Shown here: positions 32,014 to 39,883 of the stretch, piece after piece
How positions within the stretch are numbered: position 1 is the stretch's first letter
Layout: each line of letters begins with the position of its first letter
NCBI GenBank assembly: GCA_963823275.1
Contig: CAWGKW010000002.1
Location: 372,001-436,000, forward strand
Reading direction: 5' to 3'
DNA from: RHKX01 sp963823275
GTDB taxonomy: Bacteria; Actinomycetota; Thermoleophilia; Solirubrobacterales; 70-9
Length of the DNA: 64,000 nucleotides
Notes under the pieces: generated by a model
The model's database searches: none
What the model was told of the DNA's origin: nothing
Seen by the model: the letters and a program-made list of their open reading frames with translations, nothing else
Position numbers and translations under genes: made by a program

Positions 32014-32209
32014 GCAGTCGAGCAGCCCGGAGGGCTGCGAGTCGCGCGGTTGACTGACGGGAGGGCCACCGGGCTTCGCCCGGAGGCCCGGCGCAGTCGA
32101 GCAGCCCGGAGGGCTGCGAGTCGCGCGGTTGACTGACGGGAGGGCCACCGGGCTTCGCCCGGAGGCCCGGCGCAGTCGAGCAGCCCGGAGGGCTGCGAGT
32201 CGCGCGGTT
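32014..32209. repeat. 79-bp tandem repeat, 2.5 copies, beside tRNA-Pro
   Basis: Units start at 32014, 32093 and 32172, with an exact 79-bp period and no visible mismatches; the third copy stops after ~38 bp. Each full unit holds two hairpins: GCAGCCC-GGA-GGGCTGC and CCGGGC-TTC-GCCCGG. The last copy ends within the stop codon of the minus-strand acetoacetyl-CoA synthetase gene (TAA at 32210-32208), so the array fills the space between tRNA-Pro and that gene. Confidence 0.9.
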
Positions 32210-34130
32210 ATCTACCGGCGGCCAGCTCGGCGAAGAAGTCGAGGGCCGCCGGGTTGGCGAGCGATTCACGGCTCGCCGCCTGCTCCGGAGCTGTTCCCAT
32301 CAGGATCCGCTTGACCGGGACCTCGAGCACCTTGCCCGAGAGCGTTCGCGGGACCTCGGCGATCGCCTGCACCTCGCTCGGGACATGGCGGGGGGAGCAC
32401 TGCTCGCGGACGGCGGCGGCGATCCGGCGGGTCAGGCCCTCGTCGAGGGTGGCGCCGTCGGCGAGGACGACGAACAGCGGCATCCAGTTCTCCTCGCCAT
32501 CGCGCGGGACGTCGACGACGAGGGCGTCGTCGATCTCCTGGAGCGATAGGACGGCGCGGTAGATCTCGCTGGTTCCCATTCGGATCCCGCCCCGGTTGAT
32601 CGTGGAGTCGGAGCGCCCGTAGATGATCGCGGTGCCCCGATCGGTGATCTCGATCCAGTCGCCGTGTCGCCAGATGCCAGGGTAGGTCTCGAAGTAGCTC
32701 TCGCGCAGTCGGGTGCCGTCATCGTCGCCCCAGAAGAAGACCGGCATCGAGGGCATCGGCTGGATCAGCACCAGCTCGCCGACCTCGCCGACCAGATCCT
32801 CGCCCTCGGGGCCGTAGGCATGTAGGTCGGCCCCCAGCGCCCGTGCCTGCAGCTCGCCCTCGTAGACGGGCAGGGTGGGGACGCCACCGACGAACGCGGT
32901 GCAGACGTCGGTCCCGCCCGAGGTCGAGAACAGCCAGGTGTCGGAACCGAGCTTCTCGTAGATCCAGGCGAAGCCCTCGGGGGATAGGGGGGAGCCGGTC
33001 GAGCCGACCGCCTCGAGCCTGGAGAGGTCTCGGCCTCCGCCCGGCTCGACCCCCGCCTTCATGCAGCTCGCGATGTAGCTGGCGCTGGTTCCGAATGTGG
33101 TGATCTCGGCCTCGTCGGCGAGCTGCCAGAGGGTGTCGAGGTCGGGATGGCCGGGGTTGCCGTCGAAGAGCACGATCGAGGCGTCGGTCAGGAGCACCCC
33201 GACGAGGAAGTTCCACATCATCCATCCCGTCGTGGTGAACCAGAAGATCCGATCCCCATGCTGCGCGTCGAGGTGGAGATTCATCTTCTTCAGGTGCTCG
33301 AGCAGCATGCCGCCGTGACCGTGGACGATCGGCTTCGGCAGCCCGGTGGTCCCCGAGGAATAGAGGACCCAGAGCGGATGGTCGAAGGGGACGGCGGCGA
33401 ACTCGAGCGGGGATCCCTCCGGGCCGAGGAACCCCTCCTCCCAGCCGTTGCCGTCGAGGTAGCCGAACCGAACCGTGCGCTCCAGCCCTGGGATCTCGGC
33501 GACGATCGAGGCGACGATCTCGGAGCGGTCGAAGTCCCTGCCGCCGTAGCGGTAGCCGTCGACCGCGAGCAGGACCTTGGGCTCGATCTGAGCAAAGCGG
33601 TCGATCACGCTGCGCGCGCCGAACTCCGGGGCGGCCGAGGACCAGATCGCGCCCAGGGAGGCGACAGCGAGGAACGCCGGGATCGTCTCGAGGATGTTCG
33701 GCATGTAGGCGGCGACGCGATCTCCCCGGCCGACGCCGAGCTCGCTCAGCCCGGCGCGGATCAGGGCGGTCTGGCGGGCGAGCTCACCCCATGTGCATTC
33801 CGAGAGGTCGCGCAGCTCAGAGGCGTGGCGGATGGCGATCGTCTCGGGGTTGCGATCCTTGAAGATGTGGCCGGCGTAGTTCAGCGACGCGCCCGGAAAC
33901 CACCTCGTCGCCGGCATCCTCGGGTCGGCGAGGACCTCGTCGTATGAACCCAAGACCCCGTAGTGCTCCCAGATCGTCGCCCAGAACCGCTCGATGTCGT
34001 CGACCGACCACCGCCACAGATCACCGTAGTCGGTCGGCAACCCGTGCTCGCGCGCGAACCGGGTGATCGAGGCGCGCTCCACCCGTTCGGGGGAGGGGGC
34101 CCAGAGCAGTGTGGGGGTCTCCTCGCTCAT
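32208..34130 (-). CDS. Acetoacetyl-CoA synthetase (acetoacetate-CoA ligase)
   Basis: It activates acetoacetate to acetoacetyl-CoA with ATP, feeding ketone bodies or leucine carbon into lipid or PHB metabolism. From ATG 34130 the protein has 640 residues. AMP-binding motifs include VLYSSGTTGLPKPIVHGHGG, WFTTTGWMMWNFLVG, FSTSGGTDVCTAFVGG, GDWIEITDRGTAIIYGRSD and the C-terminal RTLSGKVLEVPVKRIL with the catalytic Lys. TGWMMWN and SGGTD distinguish this family from acetyl-CoA synthetase. TAGGAT (plus 34141-34146) ends 10 nt before the ATG. Its stop lies in the tandem repeat. Confidence 0.92.
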   Translation of the reverse strand: MSEETPTLLWAPSPERVERASITRFAREHGLPTDYGDLWRWSVDDIERFWATIWEHYGVLGSYDEVLADPRMPATRWFPGASLNYAGHIFKDRNPETIAIRHASELRDLSECTWGELARQTALIRAGLSELGVGRGDRVAAYMPNILETIPAFLAVASLGAIWSSAAPEFGARSVIDRFAQIEPKVLLAVDGYRYGGRDFDRSEIVASIVAEIPGLERTVRFGYLDGNGWEEGFLGPEGSPLEFAAVPFDHPLWVLYSSGTTGLPKPIVHGHGGMLLEHLKKMNLHLDAQHGDRIFWFTTTGWMMWNFLVGVLLTDASIVLFDGNPGHPDLDTLWQLADEAEITTFGTSASYIASCMKAGVEPGGGRDLSRLEAVGSTGSPLSPEGFAWIYEKLGSDTWLFSTSGGTDVCTAFVGGVPTLPVYEGELQARALGADLHAYGPEGEDLVGEVGELVLIQPMPSMPVFFWGDDDGTRLRESYFETYPGIWRHGDWIEITDRGTAIIYGRSDSTINRGGIRMGTSEIYRAVLSLQEIDDALVVDVPRDGEENWMPLFVVLADGATLDEGLTRRIAAAVREQCSPRHVPSEVQAIAEVPRTLSGKVLEVPVKRILMGTAPEQAASRESLANPAALDFFAELAAGR

Positions 34131-34245
34131 CGGCTCGGCAATCCTATTGCCGCCGCCCGCTCTCACCGCCGCGCGATTGGCGCACTCGGCGACGGGTATA
34201 CATTCCCTGACGACGAAAGCTCTGCAATCCGAAGGAGATGCCCCG

Positions 34246-34851
34246 ATGGCATACGAAGTTCCCGATCTTCCCTACGACTACGACGCACTCGAGCCCCACA
34301 TCGACGAGGCGACGATGCGCATCCATCACGACAAGCACCACCAGGCATACGTCGACAAGGCCAATGCGGCCCTGGAGGGCACCGAGTGGGCCGATTCCGA
34401 CGTCCTCGAAGTCCTCAGGTCGCTCGACAGCCTGCCGGCCGACAAGCAGGGTCCCGTCCGCAACAACGCCGGTGGTCACGCCAACCACACGTTCTTCTGG
34501 ACGACGATGAGCCCCGACGGGGGCGGCGAGCCGACCGGTGCGCTCGCCGAGGCGATCACAGCCGCCTTCGGCAGCCTCGATGCCCTCAAGGAGGCGGTCA
34601 AGGCGGCCGGCGTCGGCCAGTTCGGCTCCGGCTGGGCCTGGCTAGTCCATGACGGCAGCGGCCTCAAGGTCGTGTCCACCGCGAACCAGGACTCACCCGT
34701 CTCCAGCGGCCAGACCCCGCTGCTCGGCGTCGATGTCTGGGAACACGCCTACTACCTCAAGTACCAGAACAGGCGGCCCGATTACCTCGACGCCTTCTGG
34801 AACGTCGTCGACTGGAACGAGGTCGGCAGTCGTTACGACGCGGCTGCGTAG
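34246..34851 (+). CDS. sodA: Superoxide dismutase, Mn type
   Basis: It converts superoxide to peroxide and oxygen. The 201-residue protein begins MAYEVPDLPYDYDALEPHID. Metal ligands are His27 (MRIHHDKHH), the His of NHTFFW, and Asp and His of DVWEHAYY. GGHANHTFFW (Gly) and ANQDSP (Gln) are the manganese-type second-shell pattern. The ATG has GAAGGAGATG ~9 nt upstream, so this gene has a conventional leader. TTGGCG (34177-34182) and TACATT (34199-34204), 16 bp apart, are a likely promoter divergent from the acetoacetyl-CoA synthetase gene. Confidence 0.95.
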   Translation: MAYEVPDLPYDYDALEPHIDEATMRIHHDKHHQAYVDKANAALEGTEWADSDVLEVLRSLDSLPADKQGPVRNNAGGHANHTFFWTTMSPDGGGEPTGALAEAITAAFGSLDALKEAVKAAGVGQFGSGWAWLVHDGSGLKVVSTANQDSPVSSGQTPLLGVDVWEHAYYLKYQNRRPDYLDAFWNVVDWNEVGSRYDAAA

Positions 34852-34873
34852 CTGACGGCCTCAGGACCGACGG

Positions 34874-34898
34874 AGGGGCGCCGCACGGCGCCCTTTCT
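34874..34898 (+). terminator. Intrinsic terminator after sodA
   Basis: GGGCGCC (34876-34882) and GGCGCCC (34887-34893) form a 7-bp stem, extendable by wobble pairs, with loop GCAC and the run TTTCT after it. It lies in the convergent gap between sodA and lemA. Confidence 0.65.
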
Positions 34899-34930
34899 CG
34901 TACCGGACCGTCGCGAGTGAGACAGCCGAC

Positions 34931-35485
34931 TCAGAACTTGACGTCGACCACTTCGCGTTCGGCGGCATTCTCGATCTCGAAGAACTCCCGGGCGGTGAAT
35001 CCACCCGAGTTGGCGATGATCGAGTTCGGGAAGACCTGGATCTTGGTGTTGTAGGACTGAACGTTGGAGTTGTAGATCCGGCGTGAGGCCTGGATCTCAT
35101 CCTCGATCTCGTTCAGGTTGCGCTGCAACTGCTGGAAGTTCTCGGTGGCACGCAGCTCCGGGTAGCCCTCGGCGACCGCACGCAGGTCCGCGAGCGCGCC
35201 GGAGAGCTTCGCCTCGGCAGTCTGGGTGGCCTCGACGGTTCCGGCCTTCATCGCCTCGGCCCGGGCCTCGGTCGTCTTGACGAACACGGACTGCTCGTGG
35301 GTGGCGTAGCCCTTGACTGTCTCGACCAGGTTCGGGATCAGATCATGGCGTCGTTTCAGCTGGACGTCGATACCGCTCCACGCCTCATCGACCCGGTTGC
35401 GGCTCCCGATCATCGAGTTCCTGATCAGGACGAAGATCAGGCCGAAGATGAGTACGAGAACGATGATGACTAGAACGATGACCAT
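34931..35485 (-). CDS. lemA: LemA family membrane protein
   Basis: LemA proteins are small membrane-anchored helical-bundle proteins of unsettled function. Starting at ATG 35485 gives 184 residues. There is one N-terminal membrane helix (MVIVLVIIVLVLIFGLIFVL), then the signature NRVDEAWSGIDVQLKRRHDLIPNLVETVKGY (split) and the coiled region RATENFQQLQRNLNEIEDEI. It ends ENAAEREVVDVKF. TAGGAT (plus 35494-35499) ends 8 nt before the ATG, indicating a leaderless start; the open frame further upstream is not LemA-like. Confidence 0.93.
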   Translation of the reverse strand: MVIVLVIIVLVLIFGLIFVLIRNSMIGSRNRVDEAWSGIDVQLKRRHDLIPNLVETVKGYATHEQSVFVKTTEARAEAMKAGTVEATQTAEAKLSGALADLRAVAEGYPELRATENFQQLQRNLNEIEDEIQASRRIYNSNVQSYNTKIQVFPNSIIANSGGFTAREFFEIENAAEREVVDVKF

Positions 35486-35651
35486 GGCGCGGGATCCTAT
35501 CCGCTGAGCGGGCGGATCGCAAAGGCTCGTCTGCCGATCGGGCGGCATAGGATGGATTCCGCATCGTTGTGACGACTCGGCGAGGAGATCAGGGGTTGGC
35601 TTACTTCGAGGGCTCGGGACGCACGCGGGGCCGCGACGACTTGGCGCGGAT

Positions 35652-36329
35652 GTGAACGCCGCCGAAGAGAGGGAGGCATGGGTCGCGGCGGTTCGGGCGG
35701 TGGCCGAGGATCGCGGACTCACCTACGAGGAGGTCGGGGGGATCAACGCCCGCGACGCGCCGCCGGCCCTCTGCCCCGGGGGCTCGAACCGCCTGACCGG
35801 TGAGCTCGCTCCGGAGTACTGGGGCGCGAGCTGCGACGCGGCCGAGCACGAGGAGGGGGGGTTGCTCAGGAAGACCGTGCTGCCGGGCGCGCTTCTCGCC
35901 AAGGCCCACATGCCGGACCTGACCACCGTGGTTCCGGCCTTCGACGTCGAGTCGATCGAGGCGACCCCCGACGAGCAGGTGCGCAAGCTCAGCCGCCAAC
36001 GAGTCCAGTTCGAGAGCATCGACTTCAACGAGAGGTTCATAGCCACCGTCCCGAAGGGCCACGACCCGATCGCCCTCCGGGAGCTGTTCAGCCCCGGCTT
36101 CCTCGACTGGGCGACGACGATCGATCGCGAGGTCGACTTCGGCGCCTCCGACCGCCAGCTCTACTTTCTCTGGCAACTTCGCGAACTGACGCGCGACGAG
36201 CTCGAATTGGCTCTCAAGAACGCCGGCGAGCTGTTCCGGCGCGTCCGGGCGGAGTTGGAGGAGGCCGGCGCGGCCACGTACCCGACCGGCCCGTGGTACG
36301 CAGGGATGGAGCCGTTTCCGGCCCAGTGA
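35652..36329 (+). CDS. Hypothetical protein, 225 residues, start uncertain
   Basis: I do not recognise the family. The product is soluble-looking with no signal peptide, contains GGINARDAPPALCPGGSNRL and FNERFIATVPKGHDPIALRELFSPGFLDW (split), and ends in a helical region with REL and RVRAELEEAG. GTG 35652 has no Shine-Dalgarno sequence. A short frame from TTG 35596 (MAYFEGSGRTRGRDDLARM), with GAGGAG 8 nt upstream, ends in a TGA that overlaps this GTG. Either it is a coupled leader peptide or a base is missing and the two belong to one protein. It is divergent from lemA, and association with LemA function is possible but unproven. Confidence 0.7.
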   Translation: MNAAEEREAWVAAVRAVAEDRGLTYEEVGGINARDAPPALCPGGSNRLTGELAPEYWGASCDAAEHEEGGLLRKTVLPGALLAKAHMPDLTTVVPAFDVESIEATPDEQVRKLSRQRVQFESIDFNERFIATVPKGHDPIALRELFSPGFLDWATTIDREVDFGASDRQLYFLWQLRELTRDELELALKNAGELFRRVRAELEEAGAATYPTGPWYAGMEPFPAQ

Positions 36330-36377
36330 CCGTTGCCCTTCCCGGCGTATCGCGTCGACCGCGGGTCCTGTCGCGGG

Positions 36378-36420
36378 GTGGGTCGCCCTGGGCTCCCCTG
36401 GTGCGCTCAAAGCGACCCAC
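36378..36420. terminator. Hairpin in convergent gap (possible bidirectional terminator)
   Basis: GTGGGTCGC (36378-36386) and GCGACCCAC (36412-36420) are a perfect 9-bp inverted repeat. A second one, AGGCGGG/CCCGCCT (36444-36450 with 36466-36472), runs into the Nudix stop codon. Neither is followed by a T-run on either strand. Confidence 0.35.
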
Positions 36421-36470
36421 GTCCGTGAACCTGCGAGCCCTTCAGGCGGGACCCAGGGCCGACGGCCCGC

Positions 36471-37106
36471 CTAGTCGTCGGCGAAGCCCGGATCCCCCGG
36501 CAGGAGGACCTCGAATGAGTCCCTGGTGCCGACCACCTTCGGGGTGATCGCCTCGACTCGCCGCGACCTACCCTCGGCCAGGACCGCGTCCGCATGGGGG
36601 AAATCCATGAGTTCCTCGAGATGCTTGATCGTTGGAAACGAGAGCTCCAACTCGTCGCGGGCGTGCTCCTCGAGGGCGAGACCGGGGGCGATCCAGCGGG
36701 CCTCGTCGACCTCGGTGAGGTCCGGCTCAGGCTTGCAGTGAGGTGGCGCAAGGGCGACGTAGAAGCGGGTGTCGAAGCGGATCGGGACCATCGCCGGGGT
36801 GATCCAGCGTGACCAGGAGAAGAGACCATCCGCCACCATCTCGACGGATGCCTCCTCGCCAACCTCCCGGGCGCCGCAGATCCGGTGGGCGAGTTCATCG
36901 GTTCCCAGCTCGGACTCGAGGGCTGCGGCCGCGACGTGATCCTCGGGGTCGACGGCGCCCCCGGGGAAGACCCAGACTCCGGGCATGAAGCGAGCTTCGA
37001 AGCCACGGCGGAGCATCAGCAGCTCCAGGCCGCGCTCGCTGTGGCTGCCTCCGCGTCGCATCACGATCACGGTGGCGGCGGGGCGGGGCGTCGCGGGCTC
37101 ATCCAC
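36471..37106 (-). CDS. Nudix hydrolase (NUDT19/CoA-diphosphatase-like)
   Basis: Nudix enzymes hydrolyse nucleoside diphosphates linked to another group. The Nudix core is MPGVWVFPGGAVDPEDH followed, after an insertion typical of NUDT7/NUDT19 relatives, by REVGEEASVEM; the substrate could be a CoA derivative, which is inference. The N-terminus VIVMRRGG and the LLMLRRGFEARFMPG strand are family-like. I place the start at GTG 37106 (211 residues) because TAGAGT (plus 37114-37119) ends 7 nt upstream; a GTG three codons earlier would lie too close to this element. It is divergent from rubredoxin with only 31 bp between. Confidence 0.87.
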   Translation of the reverse strand: MDEPATPRPAATVIVMRRGGSHSERGLELLMLRRGFEARFMPGVWVFPGGAVDPEDHVAAAALESELGTDELAHRICGAREVGEEASVEMVADGLFSWSRWITPAMVPIRFDTRFYVALAPPHCKPEPDLTEVDEARWIAPGLALEEHARDELELSFPTIKHLEELMDFPHADAVLAEGRSRRVEAITPKVVGTRDSFEVLLPGDPGFADD

Positions 37107-37137
37107 GGAGACCACTCTACGTTAGGCTCCCCGGCCG
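37107..37137. promoter_or_regulatory. 31-bp divergent promoter between Nudix and rubredoxin genes
   Basis: TAGAGT on the minus strand (plus 37114-37119) ends 7 nt before the Nudix GTG, and TAGGCT on the plus strand (37123-37128) ends 9 nt before the rubredoxin ATG. The two -10-like hexamers lie back to back 3 bp apart, so any -35 regions would lie inside the opposite coding sequence. Confidence 0.6.
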
Positions 37138-37314
37138 ATGACTGAGACCGCGACCAAACAGCAATGGATCTGCACGTCCTGCGGCTACGTCTACGACCCG
37201 GCCGAGGGCGATCCCGATGGCGGCATTCCCGCCGGCACCGAGTTCGAGGACATCCCCGACGACTGGTTCTGCCCGGTCTGCGGCGCCCGCAAGAGCGACT
37301 TCGAGCAGCTCTAG
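37138..37314 (+). CDS. Rubredoxin
   Basis: Rubredoxin is a one-iron electron carrier. The 58-residue protein reads MTETATKQQWICTSCGYVYD, then a Pro/Gly/Glu-rich middle, and ends DWFCPVCGARKSDFEQL. Cys12-x2-Cys15 and Cys45-x2-Cys48 hold the iron, and YVYDPAEGDPDGGIPAGT and WFCPVCG are diagnostic. Possible partners are alkane hydroxylases or oxidative-stress reductases; none is adjacent. Its TAG stop and the stop of the convergent DUF4349 gene share the palindrome CTAG (37311-37314). Confidence 0.95.
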   Translation: MTETATKQQWICTSCGYVYDPAEGDPDGGIPAGTEFEDIPDDWFCPVCGARKSDFEQL

Positions 37315-38417
37315 GCGTCGAGTGACCTCTCGCGGCTGCGGCGACGCAGCCGCGATGCGACCAACGCGACGATGGCCGCGATCAGCCCAAGCGGGATGAG
37401 GATCGCCGCGGAGATCAGGAGCACGCCGGCGATTGCCTTGAGGACGTCGACGGCGTCGTCGAGCCAGTCGCTGAGCGTGCGCTCGTCGGAGGCGTTCGGG
37501 TTGCTGGTGATGGAGACACTGAGGCTGGAGAGCCGGGCCCGGGCGGCGATCCGTTCGAAGTTGGCCTCCGCCCGGGAGATCTCGCGGCGGACGTTGGCGA
37601 GCCTGACGCTCAGCGCCTCCACCTCGGCGTCGGTGGTCGCGTTGCCCAGCGCCTCGAGCAGCTCGCGCCGTCGCGCCTCGGCATCGCGAACCTCATCCTG
37701 AGCGCTGACGAACGGCCTGGTGATGTCGATGCTGGTCTCGTTCAGGGAGTCGACGTCGGCGAGTTCGGTCATCTGGTCGAGCGCCGCATCGACGTTGCGG
37801 GTGGGAAGCGTCAGCTCAAGCGTCGCCGTCGCCCCGTCAACCGTCTCGCTGACCTGGGAGGAGGCGACGATGCCGCCGAGGGAGCGGGTGATGGAGATCA
37901 CCTCGTCTGAGACTCCCCGGACGTCCTCGGGCCTGGCCGAGAGGCTGAGCTGGGTGTTGCGCTCGACCTTCCGGTTCTCGGTGCCTGGAGCGATGGCGCC
38001 TGCATCGAAGGATGAAGCCGACTCCCGAGAGTCGAGTCCGGCGCCAGACGGTTCGATCGTGGTCAGCGCCTCTGGCGCAGCGCTCACGCTGTCAGAGCCG
38101 CCGCCGTCCGAACCCTCGTTTCCCGAGACGGCCACGACCACCACGATCGCCAGCGTCGCCAGCGCCCCCGCCGGAGCCATCCAGCGGCCGCCGCTGAGCC
38201 ACGACGGCCTGCGCCGTCCGGAGCCCCCACCGCCGCCGCGCGGAAAGCCGGTAGCGGCGCGCTCGTCGAGCTCGGCGGCCCAGCGGGGCTCGGCCTCGGG
38301 CCGCTCGTCCCGCAGCAGCAGGGCCAGCTCCGCGAGGTCACCGCTGCCGAGGTCGACCGGGTGGCCGGCCAAGGCATGATCGATCGTCTCGAGGTCGGCT
38401 TCGACCTGCGGATCCAT
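37311..38417 (-). CDS. DUF4349 membrane protein, possible anti-sigma partner
   Basis: The protein has a cytoplasmic N-terminus (~1-75), one membrane segment near residues 80-100 (MAPAGALATLAIVVVVAVSG), an extracytoplasmic DUF4349 region and a C-terminal membrane helix (AIAGVLLISAAILIPLGLIAA). The DUF4349 region carries RKVERNTQLSLSARPEDV, LGGIVASSQV, a coiled coil with RRELLEALGNATTDAEVEAL, and LSSLSVSI. Starting at ATG 38417, with CGGAGAAG upstream, gives 368 residues, 13 bp after the ECF sigma gene. The order sigma then membrane protein suggests an anti-sigma role; the N-terminus lacks a clear zinc motif, so this is inference. Confidence 0.85.
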   Translation of the reverse strand: MDPQVEADLETIDHALAGHPVDLGSGDLAELALLLRDERPEAEPRWAAELDERAATGFPRGGGGGSGRRRPSWLSGGRWMAPAGALATLAIVVVVAVSGNEGSDGGGSDSVSAAPEALTTIEPSGAGLDSRESASSFDAGAIAPGTENRKVERNTQLSLSARPEDVRGVSDEVISITRSLGGIVASSQVSETVDGATATLELTLPTRNVDAALDQMTELADVDSLNETSIDITRPFVSAQDEVRDAEARRRELLEALGNATTDAEVEALSVRLANVRREISRAEANFERIAARARLSSLSVSITSNPNASDERTLSDWLDDAVDVLKAIAGVLLISAAILIPLGLIAAIVALVASRLRRRSRERSLDA

Positions 38418-38430
38418 CGTCTTCTCCGAA

Positions 38431-39000
38431 TCACGCACTCTGATCACACTCCCTTCTCAACTTGTCGACGGCCCGGTGAAGCTTCGTTCCCGCGTTGGAG
38501 ACGCTGATCCCGAGGACCTGCGCGATCTCGGCATGGCTCAGCCCGGAGAAGAACCTGAGCGCGACGACCTCGCGCTCGCGCGGGTCCAGCTTCGCCATCG
38601 CCGCTCGCAGGGCCGCTCGTCGCAGCGCCAGCTCGGTTTCCTCATCCGGCCCGGGCGCGCCGACGTCCTCGGGGTCAGCCCGCAGGGCCGCCCCCCGCTT
38701 GCGCCTGCGCAGCTCGTCGAGCGCCGCGTTGCGGGCGATGCCGAAGATCCAGGCGCGTCCGCTGCCCCGATCGGGGTTGTAGCGGCGTCGCCTGCGATAC
38801 GCGCGCTCGAAGGCGAGGGCGGTGACGTCCTCGGCGGCATCAGCGTCGCGCAGTACTCCAGAGACGTAGGCGAAGACGTCATCGCGACTCTCGCGATAGA
38901 GGGCGTCGAAGGCGAGGACCGATGTCGTCGGGGCCACACGCGATGGTGCTGTCGCAACCTGCTGCACACCCCTACTACGGCGGAGCGGGCGTTTCATCAC
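38431..39000 (-). CDS. ECF-type RNA polymerase sigma factor
   Basis: The 189-residue protein has sigma region 2 (FDALYRESRDDVFAYVSGVLRDADAAEDVTALAFERAY, split across ~31-68, and GRAWIFGIARNAALDELRRR) and region 4 (LDPREREVVALRFFSGLSHAEIAQVLGISVSNAGTKLHRA, split), a helix-turn-helix that reads -35 elements. Two adjacent starts (GTG 39000, ATG 38997) are possible. It lies 22 bp after the SDR gene on the same strand and 13 bp before the DUF4349 gene, with which it probably forms a signalling pair. Confidence 0.9.
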   Translation of the reverse strand: MMKRPLRRSRGVQQVATAPSRVAPTTSVLAFDALYRESRDDVFAYVSGVLRDADAAEDVTALAFERAYRRRRRYNPDRGSGRAWIFGIARNAALDELRRRKRGAALRADPEDVGAPGPDEETELALRRAALRAAMAKLDPREREVVALRFFSGLSHAEIAQVLGISVSNAGTKLHRAVDKLRRECDQSA

Positions 39001-39022
39001 AAAACCCCGACCCCGGAGGGCG

Positions 39023-39883
39023 TCAGGGAATCCGCATCGCCCTGGCGATCAGGCGGTCGAAGACCCGGTCGGGGAGCAGGCTCGATGCGGCCGCCATCGC
39101 GTGGGCGTCCCGACCGATCCGGTACCGCGCCCTGGGTCGCTTGGCATTGAGCGCCCTCTCGATGACCGCCGCAGCGTGGTCGGCCGGAATGCCCCGCTCG
39201 CCGGTCTCCATCGATGTCCGGATCAACGCCTTCAGCGCCTTCCCGTACAGCGTCTGCACCTCTGGGGCCATCCGCTCCTTGGTCTCGCCGAACTGATCCA
39301 CGCCGCTCTCCCAGATCTCGGTCGCGACGCTCCCCGGCTCGATCACGATCGTCTCGATCCCCCAGGGCCGCAGCTCGCCTCGCAGGCAGTCGCTGACCGC
39401 TTCGAGCGCGTACTTGGAGGCGTTGTAGGGACCGAAGAACGGGGTCGCGACGATGCCACCGATCGAGGTGATGTTGACGATCCGGCCCCTGGTCAGCCGC
39501 AGAGCCGGGATCAGGGCCTGCATCATCTCCACCTGCCCGAGCAGGTTGACCTCGAGCTGGCGGCGGAAGTCCTCGAGCGGAACGAACTCCAATGGGCCCG
39601 TGTAGGCCACGCCCGCGTTGTTGACGAGCGCGTGCAGCCCTGCGGGCGCTTCCATCCCGATCCGCTCCCTCGCGCCGGCGACCGAGGCGGGATCGGTGAC
39701 ATCGACGATCAGCGGCGTCAGTCGCTCCGAACCCGCTGCCGCCAGCCCGTCGGCATCGACCTGCTTTCTGACGCCGGCGTAGACCCTCCAGCCGTTGGAA
39801 TCGAGCCGGAGAGCGGTCGCCCGACCGATCCCGGTTGAGCATCCCGTGATCATCGCTACGCGGGAGCCGGAAACGACGCTCAT
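39023..39883 (-). CDS. Short-chain dehydrogenase/reductase (classical SDR)
   Basis: The 286-residue protein binds NAD(P) through TGCSTGIGRA (residues ~14-23), with NNAGV, the catalytic Ser in NITSIGG and Tyr-x3-Lys in YNASK. Its C-terminus (IRTSMETGERGIPADHAAAV ... RYRIGRDAHAMAAASSLLPD) resembles retinol dehydrogenase/17-beta-HSD-like SDRs of actinobacteria. The substrate is unknown. It overlaps the bioA stop by 4 bp (ATGA), so it is translated as part of the bio run, although no role in biotin synthesis is known for it. Confidence 0.88.
   Translation of the reverse strand: MSVVSGSRVAMITGCSTGIGRATALRLDSNGWRVYAGVRKQVDADGLAAAGSERLTPLIVDVTDPASVAGARERIGMEAPAGLHALVNNAGVAYTGPLEFVPLEDFRRQLEVNLLGQVEMMQALIPALRLTRGRIVNITSIGGIVATPFFGPYNASKYALEAVSDCLRGELRPWGIETIVIEPGSVATEIWESGVDQFGETKERMAPEVQTLYGKALKALIRTSMETGERGIPADHAAAVIERALNAKRPRARYRIGRDAHAMAAASSLLPDRVFDRLIARAMRIP

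Noticed and set aside
32014..32209. CRISPR array
   Set aside because: The repeats are directly adjacent 79-bp units without variable spacers, and no cas genes are present.
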